Assembly: GCA_001692895.1 (NCBI GenBank)
Contig: KV748185.1
Location: 434,001 to 498,000 of the forward strand
DNA length: 64,000 nucleotides
Source of the DNA: Cenococcum geophilum 1.58
Lineage: Eukaryota > Ascomycota > Dothideomycetes > Gloniales > Gloniaceae
Reading direction: 5' to 3'
This document shows, piece by piece, positions 11,440 to 24,000 of the stretch. The stretch's first letter is position 1. Every line of letters starts with the position of its first letter. The position numbers and the translations under genes were made by a program. The notes beneath the pieces were generated by a model. It was not told the DNA's origin. It saw nothing but the letters and a program-made list of their open reading frames with translations, and did no database searches.

Positions 11440-14400
11440 TACCTACTATAGCGTTAACCTACCCAAAAAAGTACGAGAAAAGCATTAACCTGGAGATATA
11501 GAATATAGACATTGACCCTATAAACGCTAAGGAACAGGACCTAAACGGATTCTTAGTATACTGTATAGTATACTATACAGACAGTAAATATAACAATACC
11601 GAGCTATAGTGTTGTATAAAGGAGGACTTTATTAGATAGATAAAGGAAATATAAGCTTTTGCGAAGAAGGATGTTATATAAGACTTCCGTAACTTCCTTT
11701 AGGAGAATAGAGTATTTGTCCCTATAGATGGGGGTATTATTAGAGACAATATTTAGGAGCAAGTTATTAACGTAAAAGAAAAGCACAAATAGACTCTATA
11801 AGAGGTTAAGCACTAACTACGCACTAAGAGGAAGCTTAACTTATAATGGAATCCAAACGATATATTAATAGAGACGCGCTCTAATTCCATTACTCTAGGC
11901 ATAAGTTCTTATGTTCCGCATCTATCGCTTCTACCTCTATCTCTAGCTCCCTAGAATCCACTAATTTAACTAGTAACGTTAACTACTACCCCTTAAGAGT
12001 AAGCGCAAGATCCCCTTACTTCGCGATTTAATAACCTTTAAACTCTACTATAGGAAGATTAGGTACCACGCCGTGTTCTACTAAGCCCTATATCTCTACT
12101 ACAGCCTATAAAGTAATCCCCACCTTAATCTCTAATGCAATTTTAATGTGGTTTAATACTACTTAGAGGTATTTTAAAAATACTTATAGAGCTTATAAAG
12201 CTCTATACGGACTAGGANAAGAAGTTTAGCGGGGAACTATATAACATCCTTAATTTAAAGCTACGTATCTTCTATAACTATTACTAGAAGGTTAGACTAG
12301 AACCTAACTAATATTATAACGCCTATTCCGTTATACTTAAGGGCCGCGCTAGTACCTTCTATTATAATTATTTAGCAGGAAAAAGATATAATTTTAACCG
12401 AATAATATATAAAATAAGATACTACTTTAAAATAAAAGAGAATAAGTAGCAATATATATTAGAGTAGAGAGAGACTACCTTTTTAAGAATTATTACTACA
12501 AACCTAGGTATCTCTTAGCTTAATTATCTTTAAAAGCTCTTTAATTAACTTTAGATAATTTAGCGTGGTTTATCCGAATTATATTAAGAGGACCTTAGCC
12601 TACGCGATTAAGTTATTAGCGCATACTAAGGTATTAAAGAATGTAATCTTACTCTCTTTAACCCTATAAGTACTTATAAAGGAGTGTGTGCTTAATTAAG
12701 ATCCTCTATTAGCACTGCTCTACGCTCTTAAGAAGTATAGTAATTTAACGCCTAACTTTAACCTACCTTAATCGACCTGGCCGACTAATATAATTATAAC
12801 TGGACTAATTGAATATATAGTAGACGTGGTAGGGGATACGGTAAAGGGTATAATTAATGTTAACTATAAGGCAATTATAGAGGTCCTTATAGAGGTTCAC
12901 TTTGGAGCGATTATTAGAAGAAGTACTATGTTTATAAGAAGCTAAATTACTAGTTAACTAGACACCCTCTTAATAGATAAAAGGAGGTATATAATAGGTT
13001 TCGCTAAAGCGCATAAAACGTTGGAAACTAAGAGGTTACTATAGCCTACTTCTAAAACTTCCTAGTTTAATATAAAGGCGAAGAAGATCTTAAGGGTAAG
13101 GTTAATGAGGCTAAATAGCTCCTTATAAATATAGAAATTAAGAACTACTCTCCTAACTAATACTTCACTAAGTATAGTAAGGTAAATGGCATATAAACCG
13201 TTGCTATCCTTAATAACCAATCTACGCTCTATTCTATTATAAAGTTAGATATCTTTAATGAGCCAAAGGAAAGTTCCGCGTTCTCCTTTAACGACAAATA
13301 CTTAATAAACGTCTTCTATGGCATTATACTAGATACTAGAGCCGCAGGAGTATCTATAGTAGGAGAGCCTTAAGTTTGAGCTCTTTAGTAGCTTAATAGC
13401 TCTATTTAGATTAACTAATTAATAGCAGGCTAATATATAATTCGCTTTAGTAAGGGTACTATAATCTTTCTTAGCATAATTAAGGTCCAAACCCCGTTAG
13501 GATATATTACTTTCCATATTATCCCCATAAATACCCTATTTCTATTCTGTATCTAAGATATAAATAAATTAGGTATTAAGCTTAATAACTTTAAAAATAT
13601 GCTTGTCTAGGGAGATAGTCGGGTGCCCGTTATACGCAAGTAGGGTCACCCTTAGTTGCTCCTTTAACAGCTAGAAAGGAGCGTTACTTAAAGCCACCTA
13701 ACTAAGTTAGAGTTACGTTAACTACACCATCGTTTTAGCCACCCATCTATTTACTAATTGCTTAGGGTTCTTTAATAAGCAGGTTATAAAGTTGAGGTTA
13801 AGGTAATTAAATATCTTATAAAGTACTACTACCACTGCCAAATAAACTAGAAGTCCCCTAGCCGATTTAAGTTTACTCTTAAAGACGACTATAACTTTAA
13901 CTTCTATATTATTATAGATGTTATATATCTTAGCGGCAAGCCAGTACTCCAAGTTATTGACTTCTTAACCTCCTTCTAAGCCGCACGCTTTTTAAAAGAT
14001 ATATTAGCTAGAAACGCATAGGATACTCTTTAATTATACTAGATTAATATCTACCTAGAACCCCCTAATTAAATTGTTTATAATGTAGAAAAGAACTTTT
14101 TATCTACAGAGTTTTAATAATAGGCAAAGGCAATGACAATTAAGGTTAAGGAAGTCCCCGTTAAGGCATATAATAGTATTAAAAAAGTAAAATAATATTA
14201 TACGCCATTACGCTACGTATATAAGATTATTTCTTTAAAACTAGAGGGTACTAGCAAAGAGCTTATCCTATAGATGGCTGTTAAGGCTATTAATAATACC
14301 GCTGGCCTAAATAGGCTCGTACCTACATTGCTAGTCTTTAGCGCCTACCCTTAAATAACTAACAATTCTCTATTATCTCCCTCTATTACGTAATAAGCTA

Positions 14401-16470
14401 AGGCTATTCACAAGGTAATAAAGGAGGTGCGATATTTCTACGCTACGCGCTAGGTTAATAACGCACTAGGAATAAGAAATAGCCTAAATACCTTAACTAC
14501 GCTTAATCTGCCACTCTAATTAGAGGTACGCGTATAGCGTAAAAAGGGAGGATAGTTAGGCCTATATAAACTTATTATAATTAATAGTTAAACTTATACT
14601 CTTTAGATGCCCTATAGACCCACTTAATTCCGCTTAACTATTATTAAGCCCTACTATAGGGATAACAGCTCTAAGCCTTTATAGGATGCCCTAAAGGATA
14701 CCCTAAAGGAGAACTATAATTAACGTACTTTAGAAGGCGAAGGTAATTTTAATATAATTATAGTAGACGTACCGCAACTATAACACGGTAGAGGTCGCCC
14801 AAAGGGATTATAAAATCGCTAACATCTTATTAATTTTAAAGAGCAATTTATTACCGCTATTAAGAATAAAGATAAACTATTAATAGCCTTTATAACAGCT
14901 AAAGAGAAGGCTAACTTTAAACTTGCAAAATAGCTCTAAAAGGAAGGCTGTATTATAACTTTAGGAGCTCCTTTTTAAGTATCTAATAAGCAGGAGATCA
15001 ACAGTCTTATTATAAGAGGAGTCTTTAAATTTAAGAAATATGACCCTACTAAGTTCAATAGAGTCCGTATATTTAAGTTAAGAATAGTTAATAAGATTAA
15101 AGGCAAAGCTACTAATACCCCATTTAAGAAGTCAAGGCTAGTTATTTAAGGTTATAACAATAACAGTAAGGAAGTAATCCTTATATAATCCCCTATAATT
15201 TAACGAGCTAGTTAACAAGTTATTATTACGCTAGCTCCCTCCTTAATAAAAAATGGAATAGCGGTTTACCTATAAGATATCACTTAGGCCTACACCCAAT
15301 TAGAGACGCGCCTTTAGCGCTTAATATTAGCATACCTTCTAGAGCAAATTCGCCACTAATATCCTAAGAATACGATTATGGTCGTACTTAAGCTATTATA
15401 TAGAATTGCAAAGGCAGGAACTTATTGGTGGGCTACCTATAGTAAGCACTATAAGGAGAAGCTTTTAATAACTACTTCTATATTTAATCCCTGCTTCCTT
15501 ATTATAACTACAGAAACTCCATTTAGAATTATTGGCATATAAACAGACAATATAATTATCTTAGGAGACGACCAATTTTTAGCTCTTAAAGAAGATAAGC
15601 TAGTAAAGGTAAACCTTATAGTAAAGCTAAAGGAAAGACTTAACTTAGTAATACCATTACTCTTTAATAGATATATCCTCTCCTTAAATAAGGGCTCTAT
15701 TACTCTACGCTAGAAGGGTTAAGGCAAGAAGATTAATATTATTAACGTTAATTCTCTAAAGCAAGGATATATAGAGCAACGCGCTCGCGGAGCTTATATA
15801 GCTTCTATCTATTAACCTAAGGCTTCCTTTAATCTCTCTATTGCCGCTTAACACTAGAAATTAACTAAGAATAACGTTTTTGCCCTAAATAAGCGTTTTT
15901 TCTAGTAAATAAACTATCTTAATAGGGGACTACTTTATATACCTATTAACCTTCCTACCGCCAAGCTCTTCGTATTCGTTAATAGATCGTTTATAAATAA
16001 TAAAGATTTTAGCTCCTAGCTAGGATATAAGATTATTATTATAAACAAATCTACTAGAGAGAATAACTTTATAATCCACGGCAACCTTATNTATTANAGC
16101 TTAACTAAAAGTAAGCGCGTTACTTAAAGCGTTTTAGCGTTAGAGATATATAGAATAGTCGGCGGAGTTAATATAGCAATTACAATTAGAACTACCCTTA
16201 AGATAATTACAGACCGGCTTAAACTTCCCGCTATCCCTACAATTGTATACACTAACTCATATTCCCTTTATAAGTGTTTAGTTAAGCTTAGTACTATAAA
16301 GGAGAAGCGTCTTATAATTAATATTATAGCACTTTAGCAGTCCTATAAGCGTTAAGAACTCTTTAAAATCTAATAGATTAATAGCTAAGATAACCTAGTA
16401 GATATAATAATAAAGGCAAACCCAAATAGGGCACTAGAGACGTTTGTTAATATAAATACTCTATATATAT
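11440..16470 (+). pseudogene. Copia C1 Gag-Pol remnant
   Basis: With stops read as Gln, a nearly continuous frame gives, in order: Gag (11.4-13.2 kb); protease with Asp-Thr-Arg-Ala-Ala-Gly-Val at 13,330-13,355; integrase (13.7-14.35 kb); an AT-hook-like Gly-Arg-Gly-Arg-Pro-Lys-Gly near 14,785-14,810; RT (15.0-15.7 kb) with the fungal copia block Gln-Thr-Asp-Asn-Ile-Ile-Ile-Leu near 15,545; and RNase H (15.96-16.42 kb), including Tyr-Lys-Cys-Leu-Val-Lys-Leu and the terminal Asn-Leu-Val-Asp block. Not functional. Small open stretches on either strand here are by-products of base bias. Confidence 0.88.
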
Positions 16471-16624
16471 AAGTTAAAGGTTAGGTTAAGAGGGAAATTT
16501 AAAGAAGTTAAGATCTTATAGAACTTTAACCGCCGGTTAAAGTTACCTAATTAGTTAGATTTTTGCCAAGAGCGCCACGCCTAATTAATTTAGGTAGCGG
16601 TGTGGACTTCTACCAACTAATTAG

Positions 16625-16651
16625 GATTTTCCATGCCCGGTATGGAAAATC
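16625..16651 (+). other. Perfect hairpin near the copia C1 3' end
   Basis: GATTTTCCAT, a 7-base loop and ATGGAAAATC form a perfect 10-bp stem about 200 bp before the 3' LTR. An equivalent hairpin occurs in copia E (62,041-62,065). The two elements share about 70 bp around it. Confidence 0.75.
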
Positions 16652-16851
16652 GCCATTGGCTTGCTTACTACTAGCGTCTTAGCGGCCCACCCGTTTTTAT
16701 GTTATCTACTAAATTCTACTAACTGCCGCATTATTGTATATCGTCTGGTTTTATTATATATTATCTGGTTTTATTATATATTATCTAGTATTATTATATA
16801 CTGTCTATTTGTATATATATATATAGCAACCATAAAAAAAAGAGTTGCTAG

Positions 16852-17037
16852 TGTCAGGAATAAGGCAAGTTGCCGTCGCATAAAGCATATTGCCGTCACG
16901 TGTTAATATAGCCCTAGTATAGTGAGGAACCTTAAGTTCCTTACCCCTTTCCTCATTCCTATCAATAAGAATTAACCAACATCACTGTAACCCTACTCGA
17001 GTAGTCGTTATTGGTGAGTCACCCTGTGTTTCCAACA
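16852..17037 (+). repeat. 3' LTR of copia C1
   Basis: TGTCAGGAATAAGGCAAG to TTTCCAACA, 186 bp, followed by the duplicated target CTTAT. It carries CACGTG and a central GAACCTTAAGTTCC palindrome. Confidence 0.92.
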
Positions 17038-17042
17038 CTTAT

Positions 17043-20000
17043 AGTATCTCTTTAGTATATAACTTAAGCCTCGCTTAGTCTCTTTATATATTACTCCGAC
17101 TTAGTACTATACTAACTTAGCTTATTATTATATCTTACGGCGTTAAGTATCCCTAATATTGACCTAACCTATAATCTAATCAATTCTTAGGTTATATTCC
17201 TGTAACTAAGGTATTCCTAGTACTGCCTTATCCCGTCCTAATGGTAGGATATTAAAAGACATCTTAATTCGTCTCCCTTTAATAGTTAACTAAATAGGTC
17301 CTATTTTAAGATTAATAATCCTTCCTCTATAGGCTATTAGATCTCCTAAAATTATAACTAATAGGTAAGGTTGCTCCTTTTATCTATAAGGTAATCCTAT
17401 TCTCTTAACTGCTATTAGCGAGATATAGTTCCTTATTACTCCACTATCTATTAATACCTTAAACTGTTAATCTTACTATTTTATTTATAAATTTAGGTGC
17501 CGTCCTTAAATTCCTTTAAGGGTCTAAGGCTCTACTACTAGCTCCCTTTAGTCCTATAGGCCTCTACTTTTCCCAACTATTAGCTACTTAATCCTATTAT
17601 ACTTAGCTTATTCCTTAGCTAATGCCTAGTTTACTTTTTATCTTTAATATACTATAGACACATATTCTCTAGGTATTTCTACTACTATTATCCATCTAAG
17701 TATTCTTCTATAAGGAATCTTCCTAGTTAAAGTATTAAATCTCCTTCCTCTTAGACTTCTGCTAAATGCTATCTATATATATATTTGGCATTTCTATACT
17801 ATTACTTATCTATTATCTAGTATATCCTTATAGGGTATTTCTAATTCTTTTCCTTTAGATTCTTATATATTTTATATATATCGTCCACGCACGCAATCTA
17901 TAATAACATATAGTGCGCTAGGTGCTTTAGGTTAACTCTTAGCTCGTCTTTATTCTTAAGTTTAAACCTCTATCGTGCTAATCTAAACATTATAACTTTA
18001 TTTACAGGTACTAAGATACGCCTTTCGCTTCTCTAGTTCTCTAAACGCTCCTCTAAATCCTTTAACGTTATAATTAAGGCTCTTTTAATATAAGTTATAG
18101 CCTTTTCTGTAATTAAGTGGTTTTAGATAACTTTTTTATCCAACTATATATAGAAATCTTCCCACTTATTGTTATATCTCTACCTATACCACTTTTAGTA
18201 TAGCTGCTAGAGTATATACGGTCTATCCATAAAGAAGTATCTTCTTATTACTATATTGTAATAGCCCTTTATATATTATTCTTTAAACCTAGTAGGGATT
18301 CCTAAATCCTCTTTATTTTTTAGTTCGGTAAGCTACTTAGCTCTTAGTATGCCTACCCTAAGCCTATTAATAATTCTTTATACTAGTGCTCTGTCCTTTA
18401 TACGTCCTAATATACTAAATTTCTTATCTAGTTTCTACTCTTGCTATGCAATAATTCTTACTCTAAATTCTTCCATAGTTTCCTTTAGTTTACGCCTTAT
18501 ACTTAGATCCTTAAAGTCTTCTTACTTCTTAATCTTAGTATTAACTTTTTAATCTTTAGTCTAAACACTATGTTCTACTAGTAAGTCCTTTAGGTCTATA
18601 TATCTATCTCCTAGTCTAGTTACTATTTATATCGCAGATTCTCTAATCTATAAAGAAGCTCCTTACCTCTTACCTATAGGTGTCCTAATTTATACTCCAA
18701 ATTCTTAATCCCTTAGATTCTTTAATCCTAAGCTTACTTCTAACTTAAGCTTAGCTCTAGCCTTAGTCTAACTAGGCTTACTTAGTATTCTTATCTCGTC
18801 TTAAGAGTCTTAAATCTCACTTATCTTATCTTAAGAATCTTATACCTATAGGAATCTTCGTCCCGAGCTTATTTATATATCTTTAAACTAAGCTACTACT
18901 CTACTCTATCGGTTTTTGTCCGTTATAGGTCCTTAAGCTTACCTTATCTTATCTTAAGAATCTTAGTCGTCTTTTATCTTATCTTAAAAATCTTAAGCCT
19001 TTAGCCTTTTGCCTTTATTAAGTGCCGAAGTAGTTCGCTATCCTTCTTCTCTTATATCTTATAAAGTAATAGACATCGTGTCTAGTAGGGTCTTAATCCC
19101 TACTAATATTCCCTATTCTATAGTGGAATTATCCTTTACTTCTATTATAATATCTTTAATAGCTACGTATTCCTAGTAAACCGCTTTTATTGCCTTATTA
19201 TTACGGAATATTTTGCCTATATTAAATTTATCGTCCTTAATATCCAATCTGCGAACTAGTTTATTAGTTCCTCTATATCCTATAGGTGCTAGCTCCTATA
19301 GCTAGTAGCTTACGCCGTACTTAGCGTCCTTATAAATTTAGTATACGTTATTATAATAAAATGCAAAACTTTTAATTAAACATTCTTTTGTTCCTCGTAG
19401 TATATTATTATCCCTTTATACATATATATTATCTACCATTGGCCTTATTCCCTTTATTACATAGTATCTCTAACTATTTTTATAATCCCTTATAAAGTGA
19501 CCTTGTTTTCCATAATTTATATAAGCTCCCTCTCTAAACTATTACTTTTACTATAGAGTCTACCTAAACATCTTCTACTACTAAGATCCTTAGTTTAGCC
19601 TCTACTCCTTAGTCCTATAATTACTAAATCCTTAACCTCTAGGTTTCTACGGTTTCTTACTCTATCTCTTATAGGCTTCTTTAGTACCACTTAGGTCCAT
19701 TAGCTTTACGCCATACCATAGTTTTTAACTTAGCTTTAGTTATTATATACTCTACGCCTTATATAACTATAGAACTCTATCCTAACCTTTCTTAGCCTAT
19801 TCCCTTTAGTAGATCCAATTATTAATCTTAATCGCCTAATCTATTAACTCCCTTAGGGTGTCCGTATCTTTTATTAGAATAATTACGTCCTAAACTTTAG
19901 CCTTAAGTCCCTGTTTATACTATGCTATAAGCGCCCTATTATTCTACTTAACTTATATTACTAATATCTAGAACTACGTTATATACTTAATTGCTAAGGT

Positions 20001-20520
20001 TTACTGCGTAATATCTTAGAGTTTTCTTTCCGCCGTAGTTACTGCCTCTAGGTCTCCGAATATTTATATAAATCGCTTAACAAATCTATTCTAGCTTAAG
20101 AATATAAACCGTACCTCTTAGTTTATAGTCGTTATTCCGTTTACCTAGATTTCTATAAGGTAAGGCTTAAACCACTTAAGTGCTCTTCCTGTTAGAAATA
20201 ATCCTGCGTATGCTATTTAATCTATAGGTATTACTAGCTTAGCTCCCTCTTACGTGACCTTAAAGTGCATTTACATAAGGAATCCTTTAAGCTTTAATCT
20301 CTCTCCTAAGTACCTTTTAATTAATAGTAACTTAACCTTTACTGCGCCTATCCCGTTAATTTTATTTTCTAATATTATATTATTTTCTATTAGCTAGTTA
20401 ACTATTTCTTATAACTTTCTAACCGTTATAGGTTACTATAAGTTAGTGTCTGCTATACTAGTATTATTACCTAACCTTAATATAGTTGCCGCCGTTAATA
20501 GCGTTATAGTAGCTGCTTTT
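17043..20520 (-). pseudogene. Gypsy A2 Gag and protease remnant
   Basis: Minus-strand reading from 20.5 kb gives Gag, a zinc-knuckle remnant near 19,500-19,530 (first Cys lost; Gly-Lys-x-Gly-His kept), about 2 kb of unrecognised but collinear frame, then protease. The active-site block Asp-Ser-Gly-Val lies near 17,437 and the C-terminal block Leu-Gly-Ile-Pro-x-Leu-Gln-Glu-Tyr-Asn near 17,190. The protease C-terminus is followed directly by the C1 insertion and then by RT at 10,771 downward. All parts are stop-ridden. Confidence 0.83.
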
Positions 20521-20573
20521 AGTAGCATATTGTCCAACTTACTATATTTAATACCGTAACTAGGTAGTAATTA

Positions 20574-21000
20574 TGTAACGGAACCTTATAGCAAGAACTA
20601 CGGTAGGTCCTATTATTAGGCTAGGTATATAGGAAATGCAAATAATAATAGTCAACAAGTAATAATAACTGGTAGAGTGGTTGCCTAATAGATTAACTTT
20701 AATTATATTCCGAGAATTACTACAAGAAAGGAACCATTTAGGTAGGGACTAAGGGTCCTTAAATACACAACCACACCCCTATAAAATCCTTCTTGTACGT
20801 AATATACGTGTGCTCTACCTACTCTATTATAGATTATATAGATTATATAGATTATATAGATCACATCATGTAACCTTAGCTACTATTCCTCGTCATATAG
20901 TTCTACCGGTTCTATCCTAGACCGTGCTCTTATTAACTAACTAGCTTCTTTCGACTCCTCTCTAAGTAGTCGTAACATTGTACTTAAAGCGTCCGTAACA
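20574..21000 (-). repeat. 5' LTR of gypsy A2 (right)
   Basis: TGTAACGGAACC to GTCCGTAACA on the plus strand, 427 bp, followed by CTAAA. It is very similar to 25901-26327. The copies differ mainly by C-to-T and G-to-A changes. Confidence 0.92.
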
Positions 21001-21005
21001 CTAAA

Positions 21006-24000
21006 CCCGCTTTCTATACCTAGCCGGATAGGCCTAGATCCCCCAGGAAGACCTACTACCAGACCTCTTCGACAAGCTTACCCTAGACCTATAGTGGGCC
21101 ATATTACTAGCTTATACTACGGCATAGATGTTAAAGGAACTTATAGACTATTACCTAGCTATTAACTAAGGCCTCTATTAAATTAAGGTACGTGCCAATT
21201 GGCTAAAAACTAGAAACCTTATAAACCAAGCCGCAAATACTGCGAGTACAGCCCGTAGTGCCCCGGCATAATTGGTAACTCCTATAGTTAACCCAGTAGC
21301 TAGCCGAGTAGCTACCCCTACTATAGGCTTAGTGTACACCTAACCTATATATAGCGACCCCTATATATAGGCCTTTAGCGATTAAGGAGCTTGCTTCTCG
21401 TGCGGTTAAATAGGCTACCCTGTAAGGAACTGCCTAATAAAGGCAAAAACAAATAAGGTCCTGTTAATCTAGAAGGATAGTATAGAGCCGGAAAAAGAGA
21501 AACCCTAAAGGAAGACTCCTCTCTAGGGTTAAAAGGGATTAATATGTTATATATTAATCTAGGTCGGCTAGTTAGTAGTAGAAGCTACACTATCCCTTAT
21601 ACTTTATTTCGTAATAGATATTAAGTTTTAACCTCTGCTTTAGCTAACTTAGGAGTAAATACCTTTACCTTAATTAATATAAAGTGCGCTATAAAACTAG
21701 CTGACTTTTTAAATGTACCCCTTAAAGAACTGCCCAAACTAATCCCTATTTACGGTTATAACGGACAAATAGGGCCACCTATTATAACTATCTTACGGAT
21801 TTACCTCCGTGTTAACGGACGAAGGTAGTATAATATCCCCTTCCTTATTACAGACCTTAGAAGCTACGATATAATCTTAGAAAGAAAATGGCTAGCCTAT
21901 TTAGACTTATAGCTTAATGTATAGAATAGACGGCTTATTTGGCCCGAAACCCTACCCCTAACCCCTTCCTTTATAAAAGAAATTAGTATTATAATAGAGA
22001 ACCTTATACGGCCCTAGATAAATACTATTTACTAGGCTAATACTATATATAGGGACCAGGTCTTCAAAAAAGAAGTATGGCGTAATTAGCAACGGATCTA
22101 TATACTATATCGCCCCTAAGCTACCTATACCACGCCACCTGTACTAGAAACCTAGGGAGTTAGTAGCGACCTAGCTAAGCCCCCTATGGGGAACTTAGGC
22201 CCTATATAGCCACAAAGGACAACAAGGAGTATTAGATGCTATACTAAGCTAATAAATTAGAGGGATAATTTATAGAAGATGGAATAGGAGCTAAGAAAGA
22301 CTATAAACCCTAAACCGCAAAATATAGTCTAATAAACGGCCGTAAAGAAACCTACGGACCTCCCACTAATTAATATTTGCTATATTAGCGCCGTAGGATT
22401 CTACTAGAACTTAGTCCAGCCTAACACTATTGCCTTTACTACTAGCTTATATAAAATTAATTAAATAATTAAAGAAAAGGAAAGCGAGCTTAGTAGGCAG
22501 GAAAGTAAGCTTATAGATAAGGAGCTAGTAGAACAGAAACTACCTTATCAACATTAGAAATTTAAGGACGTATTCTCTAAGGCAGCGTCTAATATACTCC
22601 CGCCTTACTAACCGTACAACCACAAGATTAAGATTAAGCCAGATAAGGAAAACACCCTTAACTTTAGCCCCCTTTACTAGCAGTCTACTGCCGAATTATA
22701 GGCTATAAAGCAGTACCTTATCGATAACCTAGATAAGGGCTTTATTAAGCCTAGCTAAGCCCCTTTTAACTCGCCTATTCTCTTTACTAAAAAGCTAAAT
22801 AGAGGACTCCGTTTCTATATCGACTATTATAAGCTAAATAATATAACCCGCAAGGACCGCTATCCGCTGCCCCTACTTAATAAGACTTTAGCCTAAATAA
22901 GTAGAGCTAAGGTCTTTATAAAGCTCGATATCCGCCAAGCCTTCTATCAAATTAGGATAGACCCTAGGTCTAAGAATCTTACTACCTTTTAGACCCACTA
23001 CAGAACATATAAATATAAGGTACTTCCTTTTAGACTAACTAACGGACCGGCTATATACCAGCGGTATATAAACGATGTACTCTTTAACTACCTTAATAAC
23101 TTCTATACGGCCTACCTAGATAATATTATAATCTACTCTAAGAATGAGCTGGAATATGAGGAGCATATCTATAAAGTCCTATAACGGCTCCGCGAGGCTG
23201 GCCTCCAGGCCAATATTAAGAAGTTAGAGTTTAGTGTTAAGCGTATAAAGTACCTAGGGTTTATTATCAGTATAGATGGAATTAAAACCAACCCAGAGAA
23301 AACGGCCACAATTACCTAGTAGGCACCCCCACGGACCGTAAAGGGGGTACAATCGTTCCTAGAATTCTATAACTTCTACTAACGCTTTATTAAAGACTAT
23401 AGCAAGATTATTAGGCCTCTTAACCGCCTTACCCGAAAAGACCAGCCCTTTCACTTTAACGCTATATATAAGCAGGCCTTTGACAAGCTTAAAAAACGGC
23501 TAGTCTTAGCCCCGCTACTCGCCCACTTTAACCCAAAACGGCCCTCAATACTAGAAACTAATACCTTAGATGGCGTAATAGCTAGTGTTTTCTCCTAAAA
23601 GCAACTAGACGGAGAATAGCACCCTATTATATACTATTTAAAGACTATAATAGACGCTAAGCTAAACTACCCTATCCATAATAAAGAAATGCTAGCTATT
23701 ATCTTTAGCTTCTAGTACTGGCGAGTATAGCTAGAAGGGACCCCCGAACCTATCCAGGTAGTTTTAGATTACTAAACCTTAGAATATTTTATAACAATAA
23801 AGGCCCTTACGGCCCAGTAGGCTCGATAGGTAGACATCCTATCCTAGTTCAACTTCTTAATTATATATAGGCTAGGCGCCACAAACTGTGCGGACGCCCT
23901 TATAAGGCGTAAACAAGACCTAGACGACCAGGTAGCCGCAAAGATCTCATTATAAACTTAAATACTACTACGACTAAAATACCTTAACCCCCGGATATAG

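Larger units (their letters stand above)
10777..17037 (+). mobile_element. Copia C1, complete
   Basis: A 6,261-bp plus-strand Ty1/copia element with 186-bp LTRs and a perfect 5-bp duplication CTTAT (10772-10776 and 17038-17042). It was inserted between the protease and RT regions of gypsy A2. Coding order gag, protease, integrase, RT, RNase H is that of copia. An A-rich tract ending AAAAAAAAGAG lies just upstream of the 3' LTR. It is heavily RIP-mutated. Confidence 0.93.
6810..21000 (-). mobile_element. Gypsy A2, complete with nested copia C1
   Basis: A minus-strand Ty3/gypsy chromovirus has LTRs at 6810-7227 and 20574-21000, flanked by a perfect 5-bp duplication CTAAA (6805-6809 and 21001-21005). 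Without C1 and its duplication it is about 7.9 kb. Order on the minus strand from the right is LTR, gag, knuckle, a long spacer, protease, (C1), RT, RNase H, integrase, chromodomain, purine-rich tract, LTR. It is heavily RIP-mutated. It is the second copy of the family of A1. Confidence 0.93.

Noticed and set aside
13722..13952. 76-codon minus-strand frame within copia C1
   Set aside because: It lies opposite the integrase region and has no start context or domain. TpA-rich DNA produces such gaps by chance.
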